This document shows, piece after piece, positions 1 to 10,898 of a stretch of 64,000 nucleotides of DNA. Under the pieces are notes generated by a model. It was not told the origin of the DNA. It did not search any database and saw only the letters and a list, made by a program, of their open reading frames with translations. Position 1 is the stretch's first letter. Each line of letters starts with the position of its first letter. The translations under genes were made by a program, and so were the position numbers. The DNA is from Blautia luti. GTDB lineage: Bacteria; Bacillota; Clostridia; Lachnospirales; Lachnospiraceae. Location: contig NZ_AP028156.1 in NCBI RefSeq assembly GCF_033096465.1, positions 190,001 to 254,000 on the forward strand, read 5' to 3'.

Positions 1-2500
<2,500 letters not shown>

Positions 2501-2561
2501 AATCGCAGGAAGTAATGAATCTCAAGGAAATGTCAACATGTATGTAGTTTTGAAGATATAG

Positions 2562-2597
2562 GAAAGGCCAGCTAGATGATAGCTGGCCTTTTTTATG
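2562..2597 (+). terminator. rRNA operon terminator
   Basis: An inverted repeat (AAGGCCAGCT, short loop, AGCTGGCCTT) is followed by a T-run. It lies about 60 nt after the 23S 3' end and closes the rRNA transcription unit. From here to 2800 there is no gene; the stretch holds the upstream region of the GH39 gene. Confidence 0.9.
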
Positions 2598-2738
2598 TGT
2601 TTCAAAGGGGAAACCATTTCTTTTTTCTGGCTGGGATTCGCGAAAACTAGGAAGTTAGCTGGATATGGGGATTACTAAGAAAGAGGGGTAATTTTTTTAC
2701 AGAATAGGTCGGGATTTTGACTTTGCAGTCAGGGCGTA

Positions 2739-2768
2739 TTGCATGGATGGAAATGGCATGTTTATAAT
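2739..2768 (+). promoter_or_regulatory. possible promoter of the GH39 operon
   Basis: TTGCAT and TATAAT are separated by 18 bp, ending 32 bp before the GH39 start codon. The -10 matches consensus and the -35 is weak. A YesN-type activator, such as the one encoded downstream, could compensate for a weak -35. That is an inference. Confidence 0.35.
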
Positions 2769-2800
2769 AAAAAATAAAAATGCACTTTCAGGAGGAAAAG

Positions 2801-4267
2801 ATGGAGAATTTGAAGTTTTATGTAGATCAGAATGCGCCGAAAACTAAATTTGATCACTATTGGGAGAAATGCGTAGGTGCTTGCCATGCATATACTGCAC
2901 TGCGTGAAGATTACAGAATGATGCTGAGAAAAGCCAAGAAGGATCTGGGATTTCAGTATGTACGTTTTCATGGACTTTTTAATGACCAGATGAGTGTGGT
3001 CAGAGAAGTTGAGCCTGGAAAATACGAATACAATTTCGTCAATATTGACAATATCTTTGATTTCTTATTAAGTATTGACATGAAGCCATTTGTGGAATTG
3101 AGTTTCATGCCCACACCATTTGCATCAGGTGATCAGACTTGCTTCTATTATAAAGGAAACGTTACCATGCCTAAGAGCTTCGAACTGTGGGATGGATTGA
3201 TCGTTGAGTTGCTGAAACATCTGGAGAGCAGATACGGAATGGAAGAACTGGAGAAATGGTTCTTCGAAGTGTGGAATGAACCGGATCTGGATTTCTTTTT
3301 TGCAGGAGGCCAGGAAGATTATTTCTTATTATATGAACATACTGCCAGAGCAGTAAAAAGTGTAGGCGCAAACCTGAGAACCGGCGGACCGGCCACTGCC
3401 AATAATGAGTGGATCCCGGATTTTGTCAACTACTGTGAGAAAAATTTCGTACCACTTGATTTTATTTCCACTCATCACTATCCATCAGATGATCCCAACT
3501 GGAATGCAGATATGCATCTGGATAATTTCTTCGGAGAAGAAGTCAACTTAAACAGCGATGAGATAGACCGTAGAGGACTGCTGACCAAGATGGTACGTAT
3601 TGCGAAGCATGAAGCAGGAAACCTTCCATTATATTATACAGAATGGAACACTTCAGCCAATGAGGGAGACGAATTCCATGATACACCTTACAGCTCCGCA
3701 TTGGTAACCAAGACTCTCATTGATAACTATGGATATGTAGAAGCATATTCATTCTGGACATTTTCTGATATCTTCGAAGAACATGGACAGGTTCCGGGAG
3801 AGTTCAGGGGTGGATTCGGACTGCAGACCATTCATGGAATTCCGAAACCTGTATACCGTGCCTTTGAACTGATGCATCAGCTGGGAGAGGAACGGCTTCC
3901 GAAGGTAGAAGAACAGGGACATGTGGGAATCTGCCCGGTTGTGGACAAAGACGGCAGCCTTGCAATTCTGGTTTATAATCAGGAAATGATCGGAAAACCA
4001 GTCTCTGAAGAAAAAGTAGAAATTCATATCAAAAATGCCCCCGGTAAAAAAGCAGAGATCCAGAGGATCGATGATAACCATGCAAATGCGAAAAAACAAT
4101 GGGAAGAAATGGGATGCCCTACTTATCCCACACCTGCTCAGGTGAAGGAATTAAAAGAGGCTTCTGAGTTGAAAACAGAGGAATTACCTGTTAAGGTAGA
4201 AGGAGAAGAAGCAGTGCTGGAATTTGCTCTTCCGGCATATGGTGTGGCATTGATAAAATTGGTATAA
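2801..4267 (+). CDS. GH39 family glycoside hydrolase (beta-xylosidase-like)
   Basis: A 488-residue enzyme of glycoside hydrolase family 39, whose members usually release xylose from the non-reducing end of xylo-oligosaccharides with retention of configuration. The acid/base glutamate sits in WNEPD (E160) and the nucleophile in TEWN (E281), both in the expected order of a clan A (beta/alpha)8 barrel. The C-terminal ~100 residues look like the usual beta-sandwich. There is no signal peptide, so it should act in the cytoplasm on imported oligosaccharides. The start at 2801 is chosen over an upstream in-frame ATG because AGGAGG lies 5 bp before it. It heads a block with a YesM/YesN pair and a sugar importer, which fits a xyloside utilisation locus. 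Exact substrate is inferred. Confidence 0.9.
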   Translation: MENLKFYVDQNAPKTKFDHYWEKCVGACHAYTALREDYRMMLRKAKKDLGFQYVRFHGLFNDQMSVVREVEPGKYEYNFVNIDNIFDFLLSIDMKPFVELSFMPTPFASGDQTCFYYKGNVTMPKSFELWDGLIVELLKHLESRYGMEELEKWFFEVWNEPDLDFFFAGGQEDYFLLYEHTARAVKSVGANLRTGGPATANNEWIPDFVNYCEKNFVPLDFISTHHYPSDDPNWNADMHLDNFFGEEVNLNSDEIDRRGLLTKMVRIAKHEAGNLPLYYTEWNTSANEGDEFHDTPYSSALVTKTLIDNYGYVEAYSFWTFSDIFEEHGQVPGEFRGGFGLQTIHGIPKPVYRAFELMHQLGEERLPKVEEQGHVGICPVVDKDGSLAILVYNQEMIGKPVSEEKVEIHIKNAPGKKAEIQRIDDNHANAKKQWEEMGCPTYPTPAQVKELKEASELKTEELPVKVEGEEAVLEFALPAYGVALIKLV

Positions 4268-4288
4268 GAAATAAGAAGAGGTGGATGC

Positions 4289-6037
4289 ATGAAGGGTTTG
4301 AAAAGGATGAAGATAAAGACAAAAATATGGGTATTGTTCCTTGCCTGCATTTTAATGTCGTCTGTCATTTCCATAGGAACAGTGGTATACAGCAGTCAGA
4401 AATCCAATCTGAAGCATATCGGTGAAATGACAACACAGACTCTTCATGCCATCGACAGCAACCTGGAGCTGATGATCGATCATGTAAATCAGGATACCTA
4501 TGCAGTGTTCTGGAGCAAAATGTTTCAGGATACTCTGGAAGAGGTATCCAAAGGAAATCTGACTGTGAAGACTAGAACAGAATTGCAGGACTGCCTGACC
4601 AATATCATGCTGGCAGGAGATTATATTTCCTCTATTGTATTTTATGACAATATAGGAAATTCTTTTATGTGCAACAGAGAAGAGGTTGTTTTGAAGAAAG
4701 AAATTGCTGTAGAAGATGCCTACTGGTATGAAAAAGCCATAAAAAAGGATGGGGACTGGATCTTTGAGACAGATGGTGGAGGAATCGTCAGCTATAAAAG
4801 CAAAAACAGAAATATTCTCTCCATGATCCGTGTGATCAAGAAAAAAACAGATTATTCCAAATTGGGAATCCTCATGGTAAATATCGATGAGAAAACCATC
4901 CGCGAGATCTTCGATTCTGTGGGCGGAAATCTGAATTCCAATTTTTATGTGTTGATGAATGACACTTTGATCTTCGGACCGGAGGAAAAAGAAAACTATG
5001 ATGTAAGCAAGGATATTATCGGATCCCTGGAAGAAAATGAGACAAAGATTGTACGCAGCGAAGAGAATTCCATGGTGTATAAAAAGATCTCATCTATGAT
5101 AGATGGCTGGACCCTAGCTATAGAGACACCTATGAGCAGTTTTTCCAACAGTATCAGTTATTTCAATACGCTCATCGTCCTGATCGTCAATATAGGTATG
5201 CTGATCCTGTGCTGGCTTTTTATTTCCCGTACAGTGAGCAGACCGATCCAGAAAATGGAAGAACAGATGATGTATTCTAAATCTATTCCTGAGAACTTGG
5301 AGGTGGATGAAGAATGTGAGGATGAGATCACCAACCTGAAACGGACCTATAATAATCTGTTGAATTCTATCCGTAAGCTTCTGGAGAGAACCAAGGAAGA
5401 AGAGAAGATCATTCGGAAAAATGAACTGGATCTGATCCTGGAGCAGATCAATCCCCATTTCCTGTATAATACTCTGGATGTGATCAGCGGCCTTACTCTG
5501 ATCGGGGATCAGGACAAAAGTTTCCAGATGACACAGGCGCTGGGAAGATTTTACAGAAACAGCTTAAACAGTGGATGTCAGGTGATCACGGTGAGGGAAG
5601 AACTGGATATTATCAAAAGTTACATGACGATCATCAATATCCGGTATAATAATGAAATCAGCATTGAATATAAAGTGGATGAAAATCTGCTGGATATTCT
5701 GATGCTGAAACTGATCCTGCAGCCTTTGGTGGAGAATGCAGTCCATCATGGAATGCGCCAGAAAGAGGGCAAAGGGGAACTGTGTATTTCTGTGCATGCA
5801 CTGGACGACAAACTGATGGAAGTTTCTGTGAGAGATAATGGGGTAGGGATTCCGGAGGATAAGATCCGGCTGATCCTGGAAGGCGGATATAAAACTTCCA
5901 AGTCAGGATTCGGGCTTCACAGTGTGAAACAGAGAGTTGAACTATTTTATGGGATTGAGGATGCAGTATCCATATCCAGCCAGCCGGGATGCTGGACGGA
6001 AGTGAGGGTACGTTTTTCATACAAAACAGATGGTTAA
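4289..6037 (+). CDS. YesM-type sensor histidine kinase
   Basis: A 582-residue membrane sensor kinase. It has a first membrane segment at about residues 10-32, an extracytoplasmic sensor region of about 255 residues (probably Cache-like), a second membrane segment near 292-314, a HAMP linker, then a His_kinase domain with the phospho-acceptor His in NPHFLYN (about residue 389), and a HATPase_c domain with the N box in LVENAVHHG and a G box in DNGVGIP. This layout is typical of YesM/LytS-type kinases that sense sugars outside the cell and pair with AraC-type response regulators. It lies 21 bp after the GH39 gene and 20 bp before its partner. The ligand is probably a sugar or a liganded binding protein; that is an inference. 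Confidence 0.93.
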   Translation: MKGLKRMKIKTKIWVLFLACILMSSVISIGTVVYSSQKSNLKHIGEMTTQTLHAIDSNLELMIDHVNQDTYAVFWSKMFQDTLEEVSKGNLTVKTRTELQDCLTNIMLAGDYISSIVFYDNIGNSFMCNREEVVLKKEIAVEDAYWYEKAIKKDGDWIFETDGGGIVSYKSKNRNILSMIRVIKKKTDYSKLGILMVNIDEKTIREIFDSVGGNLNSNFYVLMNDTLIFGPEEKENYDVSKDIIGSLEENETKIVRSEENSMVYKKISSMIDGWTLAIETPMSSFSNSISYFNTLIVLIVNIGMLILCWLFISRTVSRPIQKMEEQMMYSKSIPENLEVDEECEDEITNLKRTYNNLLNSIRKLLERTKEEEKIIRKNELDLILEQINPHFLYNTLDVISGLTLIGDQDKSFQMTQALGRFYRNSLNSGCQVITVREELDIIKSYMTIINIRYNNEISIEYKVDENLLDILMLKLILQPLVENAVHHGMRQKEGKGELCISVHALDDKLMEVSVRDNGVGIPEDKIRLILEGGYKTSKSGFGLHSVKQRVELFYGIEDAVSISSQPGCWTEVRVRFSYKTDG

Positions 6038-6057
6038 TACGAAGAAGAGGGACAGTA

Positions 6058-7617
6058 ATGGAGAAGGATGTCATTAATATACTAATAGTAGATGATGAGA
6101 AATATGAAGGCATATTAATGGAAAAAAGCGTAGCCTGGGAATCGGAGGGGTTTCACATTATGGGCAATGTCCAGTGTGCAGAGGATGCGCTGGCACTGAT
6201 GGAGAAACAGACGCCAGATATTGTGTATACAGACATTAATATGCCGAGAATAGATGGACTGGAACTGAGCAGGCGCATCCGGGAGACATATCCGGCAGTG
6301 CATATTGTGATCGTTACCGGATACCGGGAGTTCGAATATGCCAGAGAAGCCATACACATAGGAGTGGAAGAATTTCTGTTAAAACCTATCCAGTCAGATG
6401 AACTTCTGGCTGCTGCGGTGAAGCTGCGGGAACAGATCCTGAAAGAACGGGAACAGCAGTCGAAAGATGTGGAAATCTATCCGGTTCTCTGCCAGGAACT
6501 GCTTCGAAGGATCGTCACCGGGTACATTAAATCTGAGGAATCTGGGGAAAAGCTTTCCGAATATCAGATCCGGCTGTGGAAAAACAATGGAGTCCGGGGA
6601 TTTTTGCTTCTCATGGATCTGGAAGACCATGATGTGCTGCTGAAACTTCTGGAGATCATGAATAAAACCATAGGAGAGAAAAAGTACGGATATTTTTTCC
6701 TGGAAAAAAACAAGATATTCTTTGTCATAGAGGAAACTCCGGAGATCAAAGATCTGCTTGGGACTGCATTTGAACAGATCACGGAACTGGGCAAAAACGG
6801 CACAGCAGCTGCATCTGTCAGCAGCTATTATGAAAAGAGAGATGACAGCCCGAAGATCCTCTCAGAATGTGAGGAAGCACTGGTAGACACTATGCGGGAT
6901 GAGAGAAAGACTCTGATCTTCTATGAGGATTATATTGAATATATGCAGCAGATCAGTCATTCTTACCCGGTGAATTTCGACAGTTACAGGATCGCAGTGA
7001 AAAGTGGTGACCAGGAAGCGGCTGTTGGATTTATAGACCATTATCTGGAACAGTATATTTTTAACGGTCCGTTGATGATCTCTCAGCTTCGTAATCTGGG
7101 GGTTCTGCTCTTCCATAATACGATGTCTGTATTGAAGGAAAGCAATAAACACCTGGATAATGAAGAACAGGTAAAGATCCTGGAAAATATTTCAGGGATT
7201 AATACACTGCAGGAGTTCTGCAGAACACTGTATGCTCTGATCGAGGGAACCATACAGACGATTTCACGGAATGCAGGAGGAAATACAGTAGCTCAGAAAG
7301 CACAGGAATATATTGAACAGAATCTGGACAGGGAGAAACTGTCCCTGAACCTGATCGCATCGGATCTGTTTGTAAATGCCAGTTATCTCAGCCGTATTTT
7401 CAAACAGTCTGTAGGGGAAAGTATTACGAAATATATTATGCGCAAGCGCGTGGAGAAGAGTATGGAGCTTTTTGATACTACGGATCTGAAAGTATATGAA
7501 GTAGCGGCGGCCGTGGGAATGCCTGATGCACATTACTTCGGAACATCCTTTAAAAAGTACACCGGAAAAACAGTAAATGAGTACAAAAGTAAAAATCGCA
7601 CCCTTTCAGGTAAATAA
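6058..7617 (+). CDS. YesN-type response regulator (REC + AraC HTH)
   Basis: A 519-residue response regulator. The receiver domain (about 1-120) has the acidic pair DD at 12-13, the phospho-acceptor Asp59 in YTDINMP and the conserved Lys in LLKP. A long middle region of about 270 residues is typical of YesN proteins. The C-terminal ~100 residues form an AraC/XylS double helix-turn-helix. The start at 6058 is preferred to an upstream in-frame ATG because that one lies inside the kinase gene, while a purine-rich AAGAAGAGGG precedes 6058. It should be phosphorylated by the adjacent kinase and activate this locus, probably at the promoter in front of the binding-protein gene. Confidence 0.93.
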   Translation: MEKDVINILIVDDEKYEGILMEKSVAWESEGFHIMGNVQCAEDALALMEKQTPDIVYTDINMPRIDGLELSRRIRETYPAVHIVIVTGYREFEYAREAIHIGVEEFLLKPIQSDELLAAAVKLREQILKEREQQSKDVEIYPVLCQELLRRIVTGYIKSEESGEKLSEYQIRLWKNNGVRGFLLLMDLEDHDVLLKLLEIMNKTIGEKKYGYFFLEKNKIFFVIEETPEIKDLLGTAFEQITELGKNGTAAASVSSYYEKRDDSPKILSECEEALVDTMRDERKTLIFYEDYIEYMQQISHSYPVNFDSYRIAVKSGDQEAAVGFIDHYLEQYIFNGPLMISQLRNLGVLLFHNTMSVLKESNKHLDNEEQVKILENISGINTLQEFCRTLYALIEGTIQTISRNAGGNTVAQKAQEYIEQNLDREKLSLNLIASDLFVNASYLSRIFKQSVGESITKYIMRKRVEKSMELFDTTDLKVYEVAAAVGMPDAHYFGTSFKKYTGKTVNEYKSKNRTLSGK

Positions 7618-7623
7618 TCTGAA

Positions 7624-7652
7624 TTGAGAAAACGCCTTCCGGATTTTATAAT
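7624..7652 (+). promoter_or_regulatory. sigma-A promoter of the sugar ABC operon
   Basis: TTGAGA and a perfect TATAAT are separated by exactly 17 bp, ending 47 bp before the binding-protein start codon. The position fits separate, higher expression of the binding protein compared with the upstream regulators. Confidence 0.7.
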
Positions 7653-7699
7653 ATCAACATAACAAGTCACTTAGAGTTCATAATTCAGGGAGGAAAAAA

Positions 7700-8986
7700 A
7701 TGAACAATTGGAAAAAGTTTACAGCAGCGTGCATGGGTGCTGCAATGGTTGGAACAACAGTTTTCGGAGCATCTGCAACAGTTTTCGCAGCTGATACAGT
7801 AACACTGGATGTATGGCATCAGTTTACAGACCCGGAAAGTGCACAGACACAGGCATTCGAGGCAGCGGTAGAAGAATACGAGAAAGAACATGAAAATATC
7901 AAAATTGAACTTCACGGTCTGGATACAGAATCCTATAAGACAAAAATCTCTACAGAATTCGCAAGCAGCGCTTCCGGAGTAGATGTATTTTATTACTGGG
8001 CACCTGGAAAACTGAAACAGCTTACAGATGCTGATAAAGTTTTACCGTTAAATGATTATGTAACAGATGATATTAAGAGCAGAATTAAAGAAGGTTCCAC
8101 AAGCAACTTTGAACTGGATGGAAATTTATATGCACTTCCGATCGACAGCTATATGATGTGCCTGTTCTGCAACAAAGATTTATTTGACCAGGCAGGAGTA
8201 GAGATTCCTACTACTTATGATGAACTGATCACAGCCGGCGAAGCGCTTGCGAAACTGGACGGAGTAACACCATTGGCTATCGGCGCAAAAGATGCATGGC
8301 TTGCAGGTGCTCTGTATGAATCACTTGCACTGAGAGAAGTAGGTGCTTCTGAAGTACAGTCCGCACTTCTGGGCGAAACAGAATTCACAAACGAGGGATT
8401 CAAGAAAGCAGCAGAAGATGTTGTTGAATTATACGACAAAGGAATCCTTGGCAAGAACCCTCTGGAAGACGGCGAAGCAGAAGCTACCGCAGACTTCCTC
8501 AACGGAAAAGTTGCAATGCAGCTTGACGGAAGCTGGTTCGCAGGAACTATCGACAATGCAGAAGACAGCGCTGTTAAAGATGTAGAAGTGATCACATTCC
8601 CTGTAGTTTCTGACGAGCAGGATGCAGCTGATTATGCAGGCGGTGCAAGTGCTTCCTTCTTTGTAAACAAAAACACAGATACACCGGAAGAGTCCGCAGA
8701 TTTCGCAATGTATATTTCTGAGAAAATGGGCGAGCAGGCTCTGGAAATTGGCACAGGATTCCCATGCTGGAATACAGATGTTGACACAGACACGATTTCC
8801 CCGACATTTGTAAAATTAATGGATCTCTATGATGGCGTAAAAACAGGTGTACAGAACTGGGATGGTATCATAAATGCAAACGCAGCAGCTGTTCATCTGG
8901 AGCAGGCTCAGTCCTTACTTTCCGGAAGCGCAGATATTGACAGCTTTATGACTGCACATCAGGATGCAATCAGCGCAGCAGAATAA
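7700..8986 (+). CDS. extracellular sugar-binding protein of a CUT1 ABC importer
   Basis: A 428-residue family 1 extracellular solute-binding protein. A signal peptide of about 30 residues ends in an AxA-type site (VFAAD). The mature start (VTLDVWHQF) and the aromatic-rich periplasmic-binding-protein pattern resemble oligosaccharide-binding proteins. No lipobox Cys is visible, which is unusual for a Gram-positive binding protein. The ribosome binding site AGGGAGG lies just upstream. Two permease genes follow at 15 and 10 bp. No ATPase is encoded here, so a shared MsmK/UgpC-type ATPase elsewhere probably energises it. The ligand is likely a xylo-oligosaccharide by context. Confidence 0.93.
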   Translation: MNNWKKFTAACMGAAMVGTTVFGASATVFAADTVTLDVWHQFTDPESAQTQAFEAAVEEYEKEHENIKIELHGLDTESYKTKISTEFASSASGVDVFYYWAPGKLKQLTDADKVLPLNDYVTDDIKSRIKEGSTSNFELDGNLYALPIDSYMMCLFCNKDLFDQAGVEIPTTYDELITAGEALAKLDGVTPLAIGAKDAWLAGALYESLALREVGASEVQSALLGETEFTNEGFKKAAEDVVELYDKGILGKNPLEDGEAEATADFLNGKVAMQLDGSWFAGTIDNAEDSAVKDVEVITFPVVSDEQDAADYAGGASASFFVNKNTDTPEESADFAMYISEKMGEQALEIGTGFPCWNTDVDTDTISPTFVKLMDLYDGVKTGVQNWDGIINANAAAVHLEQAQSLLSGSADIDSFMTAHQDAISAAE

Positions 8987-9001
8987 CGCAGGGATGAAAC
9001 T

Positions 9002-9889
9002 ATGAAAAAACTTTTAAGTAATAAGGCCTATATCGCTGTTTTCGTCGCACCGGGTCTGATCCTGTTTCTGGTAATGGCGGTGATCCCGCTGTTTACCACA
9101 GGATATTACGGACTGTTCAATTACGACGGAATCGGAGAAAAAGTCTTTATAGGATTAAAAAATTACAAAGAACTATTTACAACAGATCCTTATTTCCTGA
9201 GATCTGTATTGAACTCATTTATTCTGGCAGCAGGTTCTTTGTTTATTCAGATCCCTATCGCGTTATTCCTGGCCATCCTTCTGGCAAACGGGATCAAGGG
9301 AGAGGGCTTTTACAGAACTGTATTTTTCCTGCCGGTAGTAATCTCCAGTATGGTAATCGGACAGCTCTGGTGCAAGATCTTCAACAGTGAGGGACTTCTG
9401 AATGCGATCCTGGGTGCACTGGGAATGGTAAACGATACTGCATGGCTGGTAAATCCGAAAACTGCTTATATGACAACGGTGATCCCGGCAATCTGGCAGA
9501 GCATCGGATACCATATGGTCATCCTCTATGCAGGTGTGAAGAATATTTCGCCGGAATATTATGAAGCTGCGAAACTGGACGGAGCTACAGGATTCAAGGC
9601 AGCTACGAAGATCACGATCCCGCTGCTGATGCCGACGATTAAAGTATGTGCCACATTTGCACTGGTTGGTTCTCTGCGTGTATTTGACCTGGTATATGTT
9701 ATGACAGGCGGCGGCCCGAACCATGTCAGTGAAGTTCCTGCAACATTGATGTATGATAATCTGTTTGTAAAATGCCGCTATGGTTACGGCAGCGCCCAGG
9801 CGTTCTTTATCGTATTTGAGTGTCTGGTGTTCAGCTTCCTGATCAACCGCATTTTCAAAAAATCCGAAGAAAATGCATCGATGATTTGA
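9002..9889 (+). CDS. sugar ABC transporter permease, MalF/UgpA-like
   Basis: A 295-residue inner-membrane permease with six predicted membrane helices. The EAA loop that contacts the ATPase is seen as YYEAAKLDGATGFKAATKI, followed by IPLLMPT. The N terminus (NKAYIAVFVAPGLILF) is typical of the first CUT1 permease. It forms a heterodimer with the next gene product. Confidence 0.94.
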   Translation: MKKLLSNKAYIAVFVAPGLILFLVMAVIPLFTTGYYGLFNYDGIGEKVFIGLKNYKELFTTDPYFLRSVLNSFILAAGSLFIQIPIALFLAILLANGIKGEGFYRTVFFLPVVISSMVIGQLWCKIFNSEGLLNAILGALGMVNDTAWLVNPKTAYMTTVIPAIWQSIGYHMVILYAGVKNISPEYYEAAKLDGATGFKAATKITIPLLMPTIKVCATFALVGSLRVFDLVYVMTGGGPNHVSEVPATLMYDNLFVKCRYGYGSAQAFFIVFECLVFSFLINRIFKKSEENASMI

Positions 9890-9899
9890 GAGGAGCCAG

Positions 9900-10739
9900 A
9901 TGAATATGAGTGCTATGAAATTAAAAAAGACTTTAATCTATCTGTTCCTGGCGGTATTTACTTTTATTCAGATATTCCCGTTCTACTGGCTGGTAACATT
10001 CTCATTCAAGAGTAATACAGAAATATTTGATTCCAACAATCTGGTAGGTCTGCCGAAAGTATGGCATCTGGAAAATTACTCCAAGGCCCTTATGGGAGGA
10101 GAAATCTTACGATATTTGTTAAACTCTGTTTTCTATGCAGTAGTGACAGTTGTGGTTTCAACACTTCTGGCATCTATGGTTGCATATGCCATTAACAGAA
10201 TGTACTGGAAGGCCAAGGGAATTGTGGCAGCGATCTTCAGTCTGGGAATCATGATCCCTGTACAGGCAACACTGCTTCCATTGTTCCAGGGACTGGACCG
10301 TCTGGGAATCAGAGGGGGATATTTGGGACTGATGCTTCCGTATATCACATTTGCTATGCCGATGACGGTTATGATATTGAGCGGATTTTTTAAATCTCTG
10401 CCAAGAGAGATCGAAGAAGCTGCATGTATCGACGGATGTAATATTTTCAATATGTTTTTCAGGATCATCCTGCCTATGATACGTCCCGCAATTGCCACTT
10501 CCTGTATCTTCGCATTCCTGAATACATGGAACGAGCTTTTATTTGCTAACACATTCGTAGACAGTTCCCAGTATAAGACACTTCCTGTAGGAATCATGTC
10601 CTTCGTAGGCGAACATTCCACGAACTGGGGAATTATCGGAGCCGGTATGGTGATCGCCACACTGCCTACAGTAGTGATCTATCTGCTGTTGAGCAAACAG
10701 GTTCAGGAGAGCTTTACAGTTGGAGCTGTAAAAGGTTAA
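9900..10739 (+). CDS. sugar ABC transporter permease, MalG/UgpE-like
   Basis: A 279-residue second permease of the CUT1 importer, with six membrane helices and the EAA motif EIEEAACIDGCNIFNMFFRI followed by ILPMIRP. The C terminus (QVQESFTVGAVKG) is the conserved ending of this family. The start at 9900 follows GAGAGGAG and lies 10 bp after the previous stop. The operon ends at the terminator at 10756. Confidence 0.94.
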   Translation: MNMSAMKLKKTLIYLFLAVFTFIQIFPFYWLVTFSFKSNTEIFDSNNLVGLPKVWHLENYSKALMGGEILRYLLNSVFYAVVTVVVSTLLASMVAYAINRMYWKAKGIVAAIFSLGIMIPVQATLLPLFQGLDRLGIRGGYLGLMLPYITFAMPMTVMILSGFFKSLPREIEEAACIDGCNIFNMFFRIILPMIRPAIATSCIFAFLNTWNELLFANTFVDSSQYKTLPVGIMSFVGEHSTNWGIIGAGMVIATLPTVVIYLLLSKQVQESFTVGAVKG

Positions 10740-10755
10740 AAAGTGAACATAAGGA

Positions 10756-10808
10756 GAAACTGCATTTGCTGATCGGATTGTAATGGATCAGTGATGCAGT
10801 TTCTTTTT
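10756..10808 (+). terminator. terminator of the sugar ABC operon
   Basis: GAAACTGCAT and ATGCAGTTTC form a perfect 10-bp stem around a loop of about 30 nt, followed by TTTTTTC. It separates the sugar operon from the peptidase gene. It also shows that in-frame start codons near 10791 are not used for that gene. Confidence 0.85.
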
Positions 10809-10898
10809 TCTTGTTCCATTCCCTTTTCTATGCTAAAATACTTTCATGATATCACGAACAGCTTTTCATCGTACAATATCAGGAAAGAGGCGAAGAAA

